A DNA stretch of 64,000 bases from contig NZ_JBFMIA010000003.1 in assembly GCF_040801915.1 (NCBI RefSeq), forward strand, positions 124,001 to 188,000, written 5' to 3'. The notes below the pieces were generated by a model, which was not told where the DNA came from, ran no database searches, and saw nothing but the letters and a program-made list of their open reading frames with translations. This document shows positions 8,275 to 17,094 of this stretch, in pieces. The translations under genes and the position numbers were made by a program. Source of the DNA: Jeotgalibacillus marinus (GTDB lineage Bacteria > Bacillota > Bacilli > Bacillales > Jeotgalibacillaceae). Within the stretch, counting starts at the first letter, position 1. The number at the start of each line of letters is the position of its first letter.

Positions 8275-9050
8275 CCTAACTCACCTAGTAAAAGCGACAA
8301 CTTTTTCTTCATCTCACCTAATTGCGTATCGATACTAACATCAATTCTTCCTTGATTGCTTTCAATAAAGCATTGAAACGGTTCAAGTTCCTCTTCTGGA
8401 TAAATGTACAGTTGCACATCTACCGGGAACATCGCACGTAGTTCTGCCCGTTCCTGTTGCACATGATGAAACTGCTGAAGGGCAACATAGACTTTCACTT
8501 CCCTCATTTCACGCGCTTCTTTTATGCCTTTTTTTACGATTGATAGAAATTTTTCTGGCTGTTCTTCCAGCTTTAGAGCCAAAATTCTCTCAGCCGACTT
8601 CATCGCTAGTTCTAAAATCACATGTTCATTGTGCTCTATATGGTCTTGTAGTGCTTCTTTAGACGCTGCGACAATCTGCTTTGCTTCTTCAATAGAATGA
8701 AAAAGATCAGCGAAACCTTTTTCTCTACCTTCTTCATATCCTTGTCCAAATGCTTCTTCATACGCTTGTTTTTGCAATGAGACTTTTTCTTCTCCCCAAG
8801 CTGTACGCTTGTTTTCAATCTCCCGAAAAAGTGAATCTGCTTGTTGCTGTGCAATTTCCAACATATTAGCTGATCGTTGTTGCGCATCCATAACTAGTTT
8901 GTCTGACTCTCGTTTTGCTTGATCAACTGTCCATGCGAGCGTATCATCGCTATGCAAATCATCTATATGGACCGGTCTGAATGGTATCGCTTTTGCTTCT
9001 TTAACAGCCGATCCAACATAATTTGATTTAATCACTCTAGACAATGACAT
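8271..9050 (-). CDS. fliH: Flagellar assembly protein FliH
   Basis: Regulator of FliI that tethers the ATPase to the C-ring, similar to the peripheral stalk of F1. The product is 259 aa, with a charged coiled-coil N-terminal half (ANMLEIAQQQADSLFREIEN) and a C-terminal FliH/V-type ATPase E-like domain. The start is nested in the end of fliG. GGAGG lies 5 nt before ATG 9050, whereas ATG 9053 is only 2 nt away, so 9050 is preferred. A longer in-frame extension to 9143 overlaps fliG deeply and is not credible. Confidence 0.9.
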   Translation of the reverse strand: MSLSRVIKSNYVGSAVKEAKAIPFRPVHIDDLHSDDTLAWTVDQAKRESDKLVMDAQQRSANMLEIAQQQADSLFREIENKRTAWGEEKVSLQKQAYEEAFGQGYEEGREKGFADLFHSIEEAKQIVAASKEALQDHIEHNEHVILELAMKSAERILALKLEEQPEKFLSIVKKGIKEAREMREVKVYVALQQFHHVQQERAELRAMFPVDVQLYIYPEEELEPFQCFIESNQGRIDVSIDTQLGEMKKKLSLLLGELG

Positions 9051-10050
9051 CATCTCCTCCACCGCGTGCAACGATAATTTCACCGGCTTCTTCCAAACGT
9101 CTAACGATTGAGACAATTCTAGTTTGTGCTTCTTCAACATCACGAAGTCTTACTGGTCCCATGTATTCCATTTCTTCTTTAAAGTTTTCAGCCATACGTT
9201 GAGACATGTTCTTAAAGATAATATCTTTAACATCGTCAGTTGATACTTTCATTGAAAGTAGTAGATCATCATTCTCACAATCCCTGATTACACGTTGTAT
9301 AGAACGATTATCAAGTGTCACGATGTCTTCAAATACGAACATGCGCTTCTTGATTTCCTCTGCAAGCTCTGGATCTTGAATTTCAAGTGAATCAAGTATC
9401 GTTTTTTCTGTCGCACGATCAACGCCATTTAGCACTTCAACAACTGATTCAAGTCCGCCTGTTTCTGTATGGTCTTGTTGAACCGTAGATGAAAGTTTTC
9501 GTTCAAGTATCGATTCAATTTCACTTATTACTTCTGGACTTGTGCTATCCATCACGGCAATACGTCTGGCAATATCCGCTTGAACATCCTGTGGCAGTGC
9601 AGATAGAACCTGACCTGCCTGCTGTGGATTCAAATATGACAATATAAGCGCAATCGTTTGTGGGTGCTCATTTTGTATAAAGTTAAAGATTTGCATAGGA
9701 TCTGCCCGTTTAGCAAAATCAAACGGTCGAACTTGAAGTGATGAGGTCAATCGATTGATGACAGCATTTGCTTGGTCGTCCCCTAACGCTTTCTCAAGAA
9801 CTGATTTTGCGTAGACAATCCCGCCTTGTGATATATAGTCTTGGGCAAGGGCCATACTATGAAACTCTTCTAACACATGTTCTGTTGTCTCTGCCTCTAC
9901 CTTTTTGACGCCTGAGATTTCTAATGTCAGACGCTCAATTTCCTCTTCATCTAAATGCTTATACACAGATGAAGCGACATCCGGTCCCAGTGAAATGAGT
10001 AAAATAGCTGCTTTTTCTTTTCCTGATAACCCTTTTTCTTTCCTAGCCAT
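9037..10050 (-). CDS. fliG: Flagellar motor switch protein FliG
   Basis: Torque-transmitting rotor protein that contacts the MS ring (FliF), FliM and the stators. The 337-aa product begins with LSGKEKAAILLISLGPDVAS (FliG-N). The middle domain contains EHPQTIALILSYL, the EHPQ FliM-binding motif, at about 125-137. The C-terminal domain has the charged torque helix region (DLAVED-like FVFEDIVTLDNRSIQ). Length matches B. subtilis FliG (338 aa). It lies between fliF and fliH, and its final codons contain the fliH ribosome site. Confidence 0.97.
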   Translation of the reverse strand: MARKEKGLSGKEKAAILLISLGPDVASSVYKHLDEEEIERLTLEISGVKKVEAETTEHVLEEFHSMALAQDYISQGGIVYAKSVLEKALGDDQANAVINRLTSSLQVRPFDFAKRADPMQIFNFIQNEHPQTIALILSYLNPQQAGQVLSALPQDVQADIARRIAVMDSTSPEVISEIESILERKLSSTVQQDHTETGGLESVVEVLNGVDRATEKTILDSLEIQDPELAEEIKKRMFVFEDIVTLDNRSIQRVIRDCENDDLLLSMKVSTDDVKDIIFKNMSQRMAENFKEEMEYMGPVRLRDVEEAQTRIVSIVRRLEEAGEIIVARGGGDDVIV

Positions 10051-10062
10051 TATGACTCTCTC

Positions 10063-11652
10063 CTAATCCTCAGCAATCCAGGACCTTACTAGCTTCGCAA
10101 CTTCTTCAGGCTTTTCCTGGGCCATTTTCTCTAGTTGTTTGCGACGCAATGTTCCTTCTGTTTCTTTCTCATCATTTACATCTGGAACATTAAGTACTTC
10201 TTGTTCGATAAAAATTTCTTCCTCTTCAACTACTTGTCTACGAGATCTTATGATAAAGAAGACTAGTCCTCCAATTACAACAAGTAATATTCCTCCAACA
10301 AGAAATACCCACCATGGAATGATTGGTGTCGATGTAGGTTCTACAAAGTCCATTCGTCCATTGAAAGGCTGTACGGAGACCACTACTTTATCTGCAAGTT
10401 GTTCTTCAGTTAAATCAACTGAAAACTCATTATCAATCGACGTTCGAATAATTGTTTCGAGCATCGTTTCGATATCATTTACTCTCTCTTGAGGTAGTGA
10501 TGTTGCATCTTCTGGATTTGGTGGTTCAACCATCACTTGGAAACCTATGTCACGGATTCGATACGGACTTTCAACGATGTTTCGGTGAATTCGGTTCACT
10601 TCAGTGTTGATCGTTTCTTCGACTCGTTCATAATCCCCTTCACCTTGCCCCCCTTCAACAAACCCAGTTAAATTGTCAGCAGGGTCTCCCCCCTCTGGAA
10701 CTCCTCCGACATTTCCAGCAGTTCCCTCAAACGTTTCAGAAATACGTTGAGCGCTAACTTCTATACCTTCCATATTTTCTTCATCAACTGGTGTTACAAG
10801 GTTTTCTTCTCGATTCTCTTGATTAAAGTCAATATCTGTGGAAATTGATACCACTACTTTATCTTGCCCCATTAGCGTCCCAAGCATCATTTGAACTTGT
10901 TGCTGTAAGTCTCGTTCGATTTTTTGCTTAATCGTCATTTGTTCAGTTACGTCCACACCTGCAAATGAAGAGTTTGAATTTTCAAAATCAAAATACTCAA
11001 ACAGTTGATTCATAATGACGATATTTTCTGTAGGGAGGTTCGGCACACTCTTTGACACAAGGTGATACAAAGATGTTTTTTGTCCTTCGTCAAATTGATA
11101 CCCGGGCTTTGTGTTTAATACGATGGATGCTGATGCTTGCTCAACCGAATCGTTTAAGAAAACGCCTTGCTCAGGTATTGTGATCATGACGCGGGCATCC
11201 TGCACCCCATCAATCCCTTTCATTAACTTAGCTAACTCTGTTTGCATCGCATCTAACTTCAAAACATCAAATTCATTATCGGACATACCAAATCCAGCAT
11301 TCTCACTAAAAAATGAATAATCAATATTCCCAGTTTGGGGAATTCCTTCTGCTGCAAGCTCGACCATCAATGCTTCTACCTGTTGTTCAGGGACGAGAAT
11401 ACCCGTACCACCTTCAATAATTTCAGAAGGAATGCCTCTGCCATCTAGGTTCTCTTTTATCATTCCTGTTTCAGAAGGAGTAAGATTACTATAAAGAGGT
11501 ACTAGTACATTACGATTTGCGAATAACGACACCACGATGATAATAATGATAACAATAGCAATTAAGACGCCCGCAATAATCCATCTTGTTGGTGATCGAT
11601 CTGCAAAAAAGGTCTTCAATTTGATGGTCATTTGTTGTAATCTCTCGTTCAT
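10063..11652 (-). CDS. fliF: Flagellar MS-ring protein FliF
   Basis: Forms the membrane MS ring on which the flagellum assembles. The 529-aa product has an N-terminal transmembrane helix at about 24-45 (IIAGVLIAIVIIIIIVVSLF). A periplasmic-type ring-building YscJ/FliF domain follows (VPLYSNLTPSETGMIKENL). A second transmembrane helix lies near 445-467 (WWVFLVGGILLVVIGGLVFF), and the cytoplasmic tail binds FliG. The extracytoplasmic linker is acidic (EGGDPADNLTGFVEGGQGEG). Length is close to B. subtilis FliF (536 aa). Confidence 0.97.
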   Translation of the reverse strand: MNERLQQMTIKLKTFFADRSPTRWIIAGVLIAIVIIIIIVVSLFANRNVLVPLYSNLTPSETGMIKENLDGRGIPSEIIEGGTGILVPEQQVEALMVELAAEGIPQTGNIDYSFFSENAGFGMSDNEFDVLKLDAMQTELAKLMKGIDGVQDARVMITIPEQGVFLNDSVEQASASIVLNTKPGYQFDEGQKTSLYHLVSKSVPNLPTENIVIMNQLFEYFDFENSNSSFAGVDVTEQMTIKQKIERDLQQQVQMMLGTLMGQDKVVVSISTDIDFNQENREENLVTPVDEENMEGIEVSAQRISETFEGTAGNVGGVPEGGDPADNLTGFVEGGQGEGDYERVEETINTEVNRIHRNIVESPYRIRDIGFQVMVEPPNPEDATSLPQERVNDIETMLETIIRTSIDNEFSVDLTEEQLADKVVVSVQPFNGRMDFVEPTSTPIIPWWVFLVGGILLVVIGGLVFFIIRSRRQVVEEEEIFIEQEVLNVPDVNDEKETEGTLRRKQLEKMAQEKPEEVAKLVRSWIAED

Positions 11653-11705
11653 CTCAATCCTCCGGTTTTTCGGTTAAATGACAAGCCATAAGAATTAAGA
11701 TTCCA

Positions 11706-12017
11706 TTATACAGGCATTCTCATAATTTCTTGATAAGCTTCTACCGCTTTATTTCTTATTTCCATTGTTAATGAGAGTGAAATGGATGCTTTTTCCGATG
11801 CAATCATCACATCATGAAGTTCTACATTTTCTCCATTGATGAGTTTGTTTGTCATGTTATCGCTTTGAATTTGAGCATCGTTCACACCGTTAATTGACTC
11901 CTTAAGCATTTCAGCAAAATTCTGCTGTGCATCGTAAGGGGAAATTTTATTTGTAGGTTGTGTAGTAGAAGGGCGCAATTGCTCCATCCCGATCGAATTT
12001 ATTTGTTGTATTGACAA
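11706..12017 (-). CDS. fliE: Flagellar hook-basal body protein FliE
   Basis: Small rod protein that joins the MS ring to the proximal rod and is an early export substrate. The 103-aa product has the conserved C-terminal half with DVMIASEKASISLSLTMEIR and NKAVEAYQEIMRMPV, the standard FliE ending. It follows flgC in the flgB-flgC-fliE-fliF order. Confidence 0.95.
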   Translation of the reverse strand: MSIQQINSIGMEQLRPSTTQPTNKISPYDAQQNFAEMLKESINGVNDAQIQSDNMTNKLINGENVELHDVMIASEKASISLSLTMEIRNKAVEAYQEIMRMPV

Positions 12018-12035
12018 TGCCTATCATCCTCTCAT

Positions 12036-12488
12036 TTATGATTTACCGATTTGTAGGGCACTCATCATCATTGATTTATTAGCGTTGAAGACCGTTACAT
12101 TCCCTTCATATGACCGTGTAGCCGACATTAGGTCAACCATTTCTCTCAAAGGATCGACATTTGGCAGTTCTACATAGCCATCTTCATTGGCATCAGGATG
12201 ATCAGGATCGTATAACAGTTCACCTGGTGTTTCGTCATCCTGTATTATAGAAGAAACGGTCACACCGTTACCTACACTCTCATCCCGGTTCATCGCAGTG
12301 TTCAAAAAAGAGGAGAACCCCTCACCTTTTGTCTCAAGTACAACTGACTTTCTTTTATAAGGTTGCCACTCTCCATCGTCAAATGTTGCTCTTGTTGTAT
12401 CAACATTTGCCATGTTGGAAGAAATGACGTCCATTCGTAGACGTTGCGTCGTTAAGGCAGATGCTGTTATATTCATCGATTGAAACAT
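12036..12488 (-). CDS. flgC: Flagellar proximal rod protein FlgC
   Basis: Component of the flagellar rod. The 150-aa product has the rod N-terminal signature (MNITASALTTQRLRMDVISS, then NMANVDTT) and the C-terminal rod/hook motif with EMVDLMSATRSYEGNVTVFN. The ATG at 12488 is the only start in frame after a TAA. GGGAGG lies about 13 nt upstream, rather far, so initiation may be modest or coupled to flgB. Confidence 0.95.
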   Translation of the reverse strand: MFQSMNITASALTTQRLRMDVISSNMANVDTTRATFDDGEWQPYKRKSVVLETKGEGFSSFLNTAMNRDESVGNGVTVSSIIQDDETPGELLYDPDHPDANEDGYVELPNVDPLREMVDLMSATRSYEGNVTVFNANKSMMMSALQIGKS

Positions 12489-12497
12489 GAGTACTGA

Positions 12498-12887
12498 TTA
12501 ACCTCCCTGGATAACAGAATTCAAACTTCCAAACTTCCCACTTAATCTCTCAATCAATGCATCATAATAAATTTGGTTTGTAGCAAGGTTCGCCATCTCT
12601 CGATCCATATCTACACCATTCCCATTTTCTCGAACACTAAATGATCGTTGGTGAACACCTGATGTGGACTGTTTAGGTGTAATTTCGAAATGTTTAGGGT
12701 TTGATGGTTGAAAAGATGAAGATGTCATTTGTATTTCATCTTGTAACATTCTTTCGAAATTTACATCTTTCGACTTATATCCTGGTGTATCAACATTTGC
12801 GACATTATTCGCTATGACTTTTTGATTAAGGGAAGAGTAGGCTAACCCTTGTTCTAGCTGACTGATTGTCCCTGAAAATAAATTCAT
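12498..12887 (-). CDS. flgB: Flagellar proximal rod protein FlgB
   Basis: First gene of the fla/che operon; its product is a proximal rod subunit. The 129-aa protein carries the rod motif LAYSSLNQKVIANNVANVDT at about 15-34. A Shine-Dalgarno GAGGTG stands 5 nt before the ATG. The 365-nt stretch upstream separates it from codY and should hold the operon promoter. Confidence 0.95.
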   Translation of the reverse strand: MNLFSGTISQLEQGLAYSSLNQKVIANNVANVDTPGYKSKDVNFERMLQDEIQMTSSSFQPSNPKHFEITPKQSTSGVHQRSFSVRENGNGVDMDREMANLATNQIYYDALIERLSGKFGSLNSVIQGG

Positions 12888-12915
12888 TGTTACACCTCAT
12901 TCCTTGTTGTGACGC

Positions 12916-12944
12916 ATATCGACAATATAACTTATTGCTTATAT
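12916..12944 (-). promoter_or_regulatory. Candidate sigma-D promoter of the fla/che operon
   Basis: On the minus strand TATAAG, 15 nt, then TCGATAT. The sigma-D consensus is TAAA, about 15-16 nt, then CCGATAT, so the -10 matches at 6 of 7 and the -35 at 3 of 4. Transcription would start about 20 nt before the flgB ATG, just leaving room for its Shine-Dalgarno. Prediction from sequence only. Confidence 0.4.
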
Positions 12945-13200
12945 ATTTTACTGCTATGACCTCCGAGTGTCTATAGATTATATAAGTATAAAAGGACTAT
13001 TTTGTTAAATATAGACTTTTCACCTAGTTTGGGGTTATATCGATATCATTTTCTTTTATATACAGGAAAATATTGCTACACAACCGTTTCAAACGCTTTT
13101 TTTGTAAAAATCGTCATCATCCAGTAATGTTACTTCCAAAAATATTCTTATTATACTCATCCATTATTACCAAAAAATTCATTAAAACTTCACAAAATAC

Positions 13201-13240
13201 AAAAAACACCTAGGCGACAAGAATCGCTTAGGTGTTTTTT
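13201..13240 (-). terminator. Intrinsic terminator after codY
   Basis: On the minus strand AAAACACCTAAGCGA and TCGCCTAGGTGTTTT form a stem of about 15 bp with one mismatch, around a 6-nt loop. The stem runs into TTTTTT. It lies 12 nt after the codY stop and insulates the flagellar operon from codY transcription. Confidence 0.88.
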
Positions 13241-13252
13241 TGTTTATTAGTA

Positions 13253-14032
13253 CTATTTGTTTTTTATTTGCTCTAGTTCATATAAGAATTTATCATTCAA
13301 TACTTTAATGTACGTTCCTTTCATCCCTAACGAACGAGACTCAATAACGCCAGCACTTTCAAGTTTACGAAGTGCATTTACAATTACGGAACGTGTGATA
13401 CCGACGCGATCTGCTACTTTAGAAGCGACAAGAAGACCTTCATTACCATCAAGTTCTTCAAAGATATGCTCGATCGCTTCTAGTTCACTATATGATAATG
13501 AACTAATCGCCATTTGAACAACAGCTTTACTTCGCGCTTCTACTTCAATTTCACCTGCTTTTTCACGAAGAATTTCCATTCCTACAACGGTTGCACCGTA
13601 TTCACCAAGAATTAAATCGTCATCTTCAAATACTTGTTCTACACGAGCGAGGAGCAGTGTTCCTAAGCGATCTCCTCCACCGATAATCGGCACAATGGTT
13701 GTCAGTCCTTTTTGGAAAAGGTCACGGTTTTCCACCGGGAATGCAGTATACTGACTATCAATATCCAAGTTTGATGATGTTTCTGTAACGTTAAAAAGAT
13801 TTTTTGTGTATTCCTCTGGGAACTGACGATCTTCAAACATTTGCTTCATACGCTCGTTCTCGATTAGTTGATTTATAGAGAAGCCCAATAGCTTCCCTTT
13901 TCTACTTAAAATAAATACGTTTGCTTCAATGACATCTGATAACGTTTCGGCCATTTCTTTAAAGTTTACTGCTTTACCGCCCGATTGTTGTAGCATCGAG
14001 TTAATTTGTCTTGTTTTACCTAATAAATTCAT
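13253..14032 (-). CDS. codY: GTP- and branched-chain amino acid-sensing repressor CodY
   Basis: Global stationary-phase regulator; GTP and Ile/Leu/Val activate it to repress nutrient-limitation genes. The product is 259 aa, exactly the usual length. An N-terminal GAF ligand domain (NFKEMAETLSDVIEANVFIL, TSSNLDIDSQYTAFPVENRD) is followed by a C-terminal winged helix (ASKVADRVGITRSVIVNALR near 203-222). The ATG at 14032 gives the expected N-terminus (NLLGKTRQINSMLQ) with GGGAGG upstream; longer in-frame readings are unsupported. It is last in the xerC-hslV-hslU-codY group, as in B. subtilis. Confidence 0.97.
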   Translation of the reverse strand: MNLLGKTRQINSMLQQSGGKAVNFKEMAETLSDVIEANVFILSRKGKLLGFSINQLIENERMKQMFEDRQFPEEYTKNLFNVTETSSNLDIDSQYTAFPVENRDLFQKGLTTIVPIIGGGDRLGTLLLARVEQVFEDDDLILGEYGATVVGMEILREKAGEIEVEARSKAVVQMAISSLSYSELEAIEHIFEELDGNEGLLVASKVADRVGITRSVIVNALRKLESAGVIESRSLGMKGTYIKVLNDKFLYELEQIKNK

Positions 14033-14112
14033 TATGATCAAGTCCTCCCACATTCTAAAAAAATCGTAGTATTGATAATATAATCTTTCCCTATTTTGCA
14101 AATTTTAAAACC

Positions 14113-15534
14113 TTACAGAATAAACTCACTTAAATCTTTATTTTTAGCAATTGAGTTTAACTTATCATCCACATATCTAGGTGTAATAGTAATGGTACCG
14201 AGAGAAATGTCTGAAGCTTCAAAAGATAAGTCTTCAAGAAGCTTTTCCATAATCGTGTGTAATCTTCTTGCACCAATATTATCTGTATCTTGGTTTACTT
14301 GGTAGGCAATTTGAGCAAGACGCATAATGGCATCTTGTGTGAATTCAACTTCAATTCCTTCAGTAGATAACAAAGCGACATATTGCTTAATAAGTGCTTG
14401 ATCCGGTTCAACCAAAATGCGTACAAAATCATCAACTGTGAGCTTTTGAAGCTCCACACGAATCGGGAAACGACCCTGTAGTTCAGGAATTAAATCCGAA
14501 GGTTTTGCCATGTGAAATGCACCTGCTGCAATAAACAATACGTGATCTGTTTTCACAGGACCGTATTTTGTATTAACTGTTGAGCCTTCAACAACTGGCA
14601 AGATATCTCGTTGAACACCTTCACGAGATACATCAGCAGAGCTTGAGCCTGAGCCTGAAGATTTCGAAGCAACTTTATCAATTTCATCGATAAAGATGAT
14701 ACCCATCTGTTCTACACGGTAAACCGCATCTTGAGCAACTGCGTCCATATCAATTAACTTTGTTGCTTCATCGTGCATCAGCACCTTGCGTGCATCCTTC
14801 ACTTTAAGCTTACGTTTCTTTTTCTTTTTCGGCATTAAATTACTTAATGCATCTTGCATGTTCATTCCCATTTGCTCCATACCAGAGCCTTGTAGCATGT
14901 CGTACATCGATGACATTTGTTGTTCATCAACTTCAATCGTCACAACCCGTTCTTCAAGTTCCCCTGCTTTTAACTGTCTTGAAATATCTTTTCTTCGGTC
15001 TTTGATCGTTGATTCTTGTTCTTTTTGATCAGCTGAATGATCTTCAGACGAATCATCATTGCCTCCAAACATCATTTCAAAAGGGTTTGTGAAACTTTGG
15101 GACTTTTTAGAAGAAGGCACGAGCAACTTGACTAAGCGACGATTCGCATTATCTTCTGCTTTACCTTTAACAGAGACCATTTTTTCTTCTTTCACAATTC
15201 GTACAGATGTTTCCATCAAGTCACGAACCATAGATTCCACATCGCGACCGACATAGCCGACTTCCGTGAATTTTGTTGCTTCGATTTTAATGAACGGCGC
15301 TCCAACAAGCTTAGCAATACGTCTAGCAATTTCTGTTTTACCAACCCCAGTAGGACCGATCATTAAAATATTTTTTGGAATGATCTCTTCTCGTAACGAT
15401 TCATCCAATAAATTACGGCGATATCGATTGCGCAATGCAACAGCTACCGCTCGTTTTGCGTCACTTTGTCCAACGATGTATTGGTCGAGACGTTCAACAA
15501 TTTGTTTTGGTGTTAATTCTGTTGTTTTGGTCAT
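14113..15534 (-). CDS. hslU: ATP-dependent protease ATPase subunit HslU (ClpY)
   Basis: AAA+ unfoldase that feeds substrates to HslV. The 473-aa product has Walker A GPTGVGKT at 60-67, Walker B (GIIFIDEIDK), and sensor/arginine-finger regions (PELQGRFPIRVEL). An I domain inserted at about 110-235 is Lys- and acid-rich. The C-terminus ends SEFIL, the tail that docks into HslV. It lies 12 nt after hslV with the Shine-Dalgarno AAGGAG. Length fits B. subtilis ClpY (467 aa). Confidence 0.97.
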   Translation of the reverse strand: MTKTTELTPKQIVERLDQYIVGQSDAKRAVAVALRNRYRRNLLDESLREEIIPKNILMIGPTGVGKTEIARRIAKLVGAPFIKIEATKFTEVGYVGRDVESMVRDLMETSVRIVKEEKMVSVKGKAEDNANRRLVKLLVPSSKKSQSFTNPFEMMFGGNDDSSEDHSADQKEQESTIKDRRKDISRQLKAGELEERVVTIEVDEQQMSSMYDMLQGSGMEQMGMNMQDALSNLMPKKKKKRKLKVKDARKVLMHDEATKLIDMDAVAQDAVYRVEQMGIIFIDEIDKVASKSSGSGSSSADVSREGVQRDILPVVEGSTVNTKYGPVKTDHVLFIAAGAFHMAKPSDLIPELQGRFPIRVELQKLTVDDFVRILVEPDQALIKQYVALLSTEGIEVEFTQDAIMRLAQIAYQVNQDTDNIGARRLHTIMEKLLEDLSFEASDISLGTITITPRYVDDKLNSIAKNKDLSEFIL

Positions 15535-15546
15535 TGTCCCACTCCT

Positions 15547-16089
15547 TTACAACTCTTCTACAACAATTTGCGTATTCGTATAAACACAGATATCAGCGGC
15601 TACATGCAATGCAGCATCGGCAATCTCTCTAGCCGTCATCAGTTCTCCTGCATGCGTTTTTAGGGCTCGACCAGCTGATAGCGCATAATTGCCACCAGAC
15701 CCGATTGCAAGAATTCCATCATCCGGTTCAATCACTTCTCCAGTACCTGATACAAGTAGTAAACCTTGTTCGTCCATGACAATTAACATTGCTTCAAGGC
15801 GCCTGAGAACTTTGTCACTACGCCACTGCTTAGCTACTTCAACAGCTGCACGTTGAAGGTTACCATTATACTCCTGAAGCTTTCCTTCAAACATCTCAAA
15901 GAGTGTAAATGCATCGGCTACAGAACCAGCAAATCCAGCGATCACTTGACCGTTGAATAATTTCCTTACTTTACGTGCTGTATGCTTCATCACAACCGCA
16001 TTACCAAAGGTCACTTGCCCGTCTCCAGACATAGCAGATTGCCCTTTGTGCTGAACAGCAAAAATCGTTGTTGCATGAAATTGATCCAT
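15547..16089 (-). CDS. hslV: ATP-dependent protease peptidase subunit HslV (ClpQ/CodW)
   Basis: Proteasome-beta-like peptidase of the HslUV complex. The 180-aa product reads MDQFHATTIFAVQHKGQSAM, then AMSGDGQVTFGN and a conserved core ending YTNTQIVVEEL. In B. subtilis the homologue keeps a five-residue extension and uses the Ser after Met as N-terminal nucleophile. Here residue 2 is Asp, so catalysis would more likely use a Thr (T7 or T8) after processing. The start is well fixed by GGAGG 7 nt upstream. It is cotranscribed with hslU and xerC. Confidence 0.96.
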   Translation of the reverse strand: MDQFHATTIFAVQHKGQSAMSGDGQVTFGNAVVMKHTARKVRKLFNGQVIAGFAGSVADAFTLFEMFEGKLQEYNGNLQRAAVEVAKQWRSDKVLRRLEAMLIVMDEQGLLLVSGTGEVIEPDDGILAIGSGGNYALSAGRALKTHAGELMTAREIADAALHVAADICVYTNTQIVVEEL

Positions 16090-16129
16090 TCCGATGCCTC
16101 CTTCATGTTAGTAGCGCTTGTATGTATAT

Positions 16130-17029
16130 TCACGCTCTAGGATGAAAAGAATTGTATGTTTTTCGCAAATGCTCTTTCGTTACATGAGTATACAGTTGAG
16201 TTGATGAAAGATGAGCATGCCCTAAAAGCTCCTGGACTGTCCGCAAATCTGCTCCATTGTTTAATAAATGAGTTGCAAAGGTGTGTCTTAACATGTGAGG
16301 ATGAATCGATGCAGTTAGGGTTGTATTTTCCACAAGCTTCGTTAAAATGTGTCGGATGCCACGCGCAGTTAACGGCTTTCCTTGATGGTTTACAAAAAGA
16401 GAAGTATGTTGCAGCTCTTTTAAAAGAAGAGGTCTACTTTTATCCACATAAATCTTAATTGCATCTTGAGCAAAGCCTCCAAATGGAACATAACGCTCTT
16501 TTTTCCCTTTTCCTTTTACCAATAAAGTCGACATCGTTAAGTCAATATCGCGCAGTTGGATGGTTGTACATTCATTCACTCGAATTCCAGTCGCATACAA
16601 AAGCTCTAAAATGGCTTTGTTTCGAATATTGAGTGGCTCTGTTCCTTCACATGCTAAAAAAAGCTGTTCCAATTCATTTTCATAAAAAAAATGAGGCAAC
16701 CTGCCCTCTTTTTTCGGGTGCAATACATATGACATCGGATTAGTTAATCGTAGTTCCTCACGATTTAAAAAAGCAAAAAAACTACGCAGACTTGAAACTT
16801 TTCTAGATACACTTGCTCGAGCATATTTCTCTTGATGTAATTGAACAAGATATAACCTCGCATGTATATCGTCTACTTCTTCTACTGTCGTTACACCTTC
16901 TTTGTGTAGAAACACGAAAAAATGCTCAAGATCATTAACATAGTGTTCTATCGTTAATGAAGAGTAGTTTTTCTCTGTCTGCAAGTATTGAACAAATAAT
17001 TGCCTCATTTCAACCAAAACATTATTCAT
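16130..17029 (-). CDS. xerC: Tyrosine recombinase XerC (CodV)
   Basis: Resolves chromosome dimers at dif together with a partner recombinase. The 299-aa product has an N-terminal SAM-like core-binding domain (FVQYLQTEKNYSSLTIEHY) and a complete catalytic set: R150, K174, H245, R248, H271 and nucleophile Y280 (LSSTQLYTHV). It heads the xerC-hslV-hslU-codY cluster, downstream of a hairpin that follows trmFO. Confidence 0.95.
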   Translation of the reverse strand: MNNVLVEMRQLFVQYLQTEKNYSSLTIEHYVNDLEHFFVFLHKEGVTTVEEVDDIHARLYLVQLHQEKYARASVSRKVSSLRSFFAFLNREELRLTNPMSYVLHPKKEGRLPHFFYENELEQLFLACEGTEPLNIRNKAILELLYATGIRVNECTTIQLRDIDLTMSTLLVKGKGKKERYVPFGGFAQDAIKIYVDKSRPLLLKELQHTSLFVNHQGKPLTARGIRHILTKLVENTTLTASIHPHMLRHTFATHLLNNGADLRTVQELLGHAHLSSTQLYTHVTKEHLRKTYNSFHPRA

Positions 17030-17048
17030 TCTTTCACCTCACAAAAGA

Positions 17049-17083
17049 AAAGCCTCTAAATTCTATCATGAATTAGAGGCTTT
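17049..17083 (-). terminator. Hairpin terminator between trmFO and xerC
   Basis: On the minus strand AAAGCCTCTAA pairs perfectly with TTAGAGGCTTT (11 bp), followed by TCTTTTG. It lies just after the trmFO stop. The short U-run suggests partial termination with some readthrough to xerC. Confidence 0.7.
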
Positions 17084-17094
17084 AGCAATCAATT

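Larger units (their letters stand above)
12888..13252 (-). other. Intergenic region codY-flgB with fla/che promoters
   Basis: AT-rich 365-nt gap without a gene. Reading the minus strand, it begins with the codY terminator (13201-13240). A perfect TATAAT at 13150-13155 follows, with a poor -35 (ATTTTT at 17 nt), a weak sigma-A candidate that would give a leader of about 255 nt. Close to flgB there is a sigma-D-like element (12916-12944). In B. subtilis the same gap carries a sigma-A and a sigma-D promoter for the fla/che operon. No ORF is credible here. Confidence 0.5.

Noticed and set aside
8636..8887. An 83-aa minus-strand reading frame within fliH, in another frame.
   Set aside because: Lies entirely inside a well-supported gene; Lys-rich shadow of a coiled-coil gene.
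13021..13060. A second sigma-D-like element (TAAA ... TCGATATA) in the codY-flgB gap.
   Set aside because: Spacer of only about 11 nt, far below the 14-16 nt needed.
16130..17029. XerC as an integrase of a mobile element.
   Set aside because: It sits in the conserved trmFO-xerC-hslV-hslU-codY order with no attachment-like repeats or cargo nearby.
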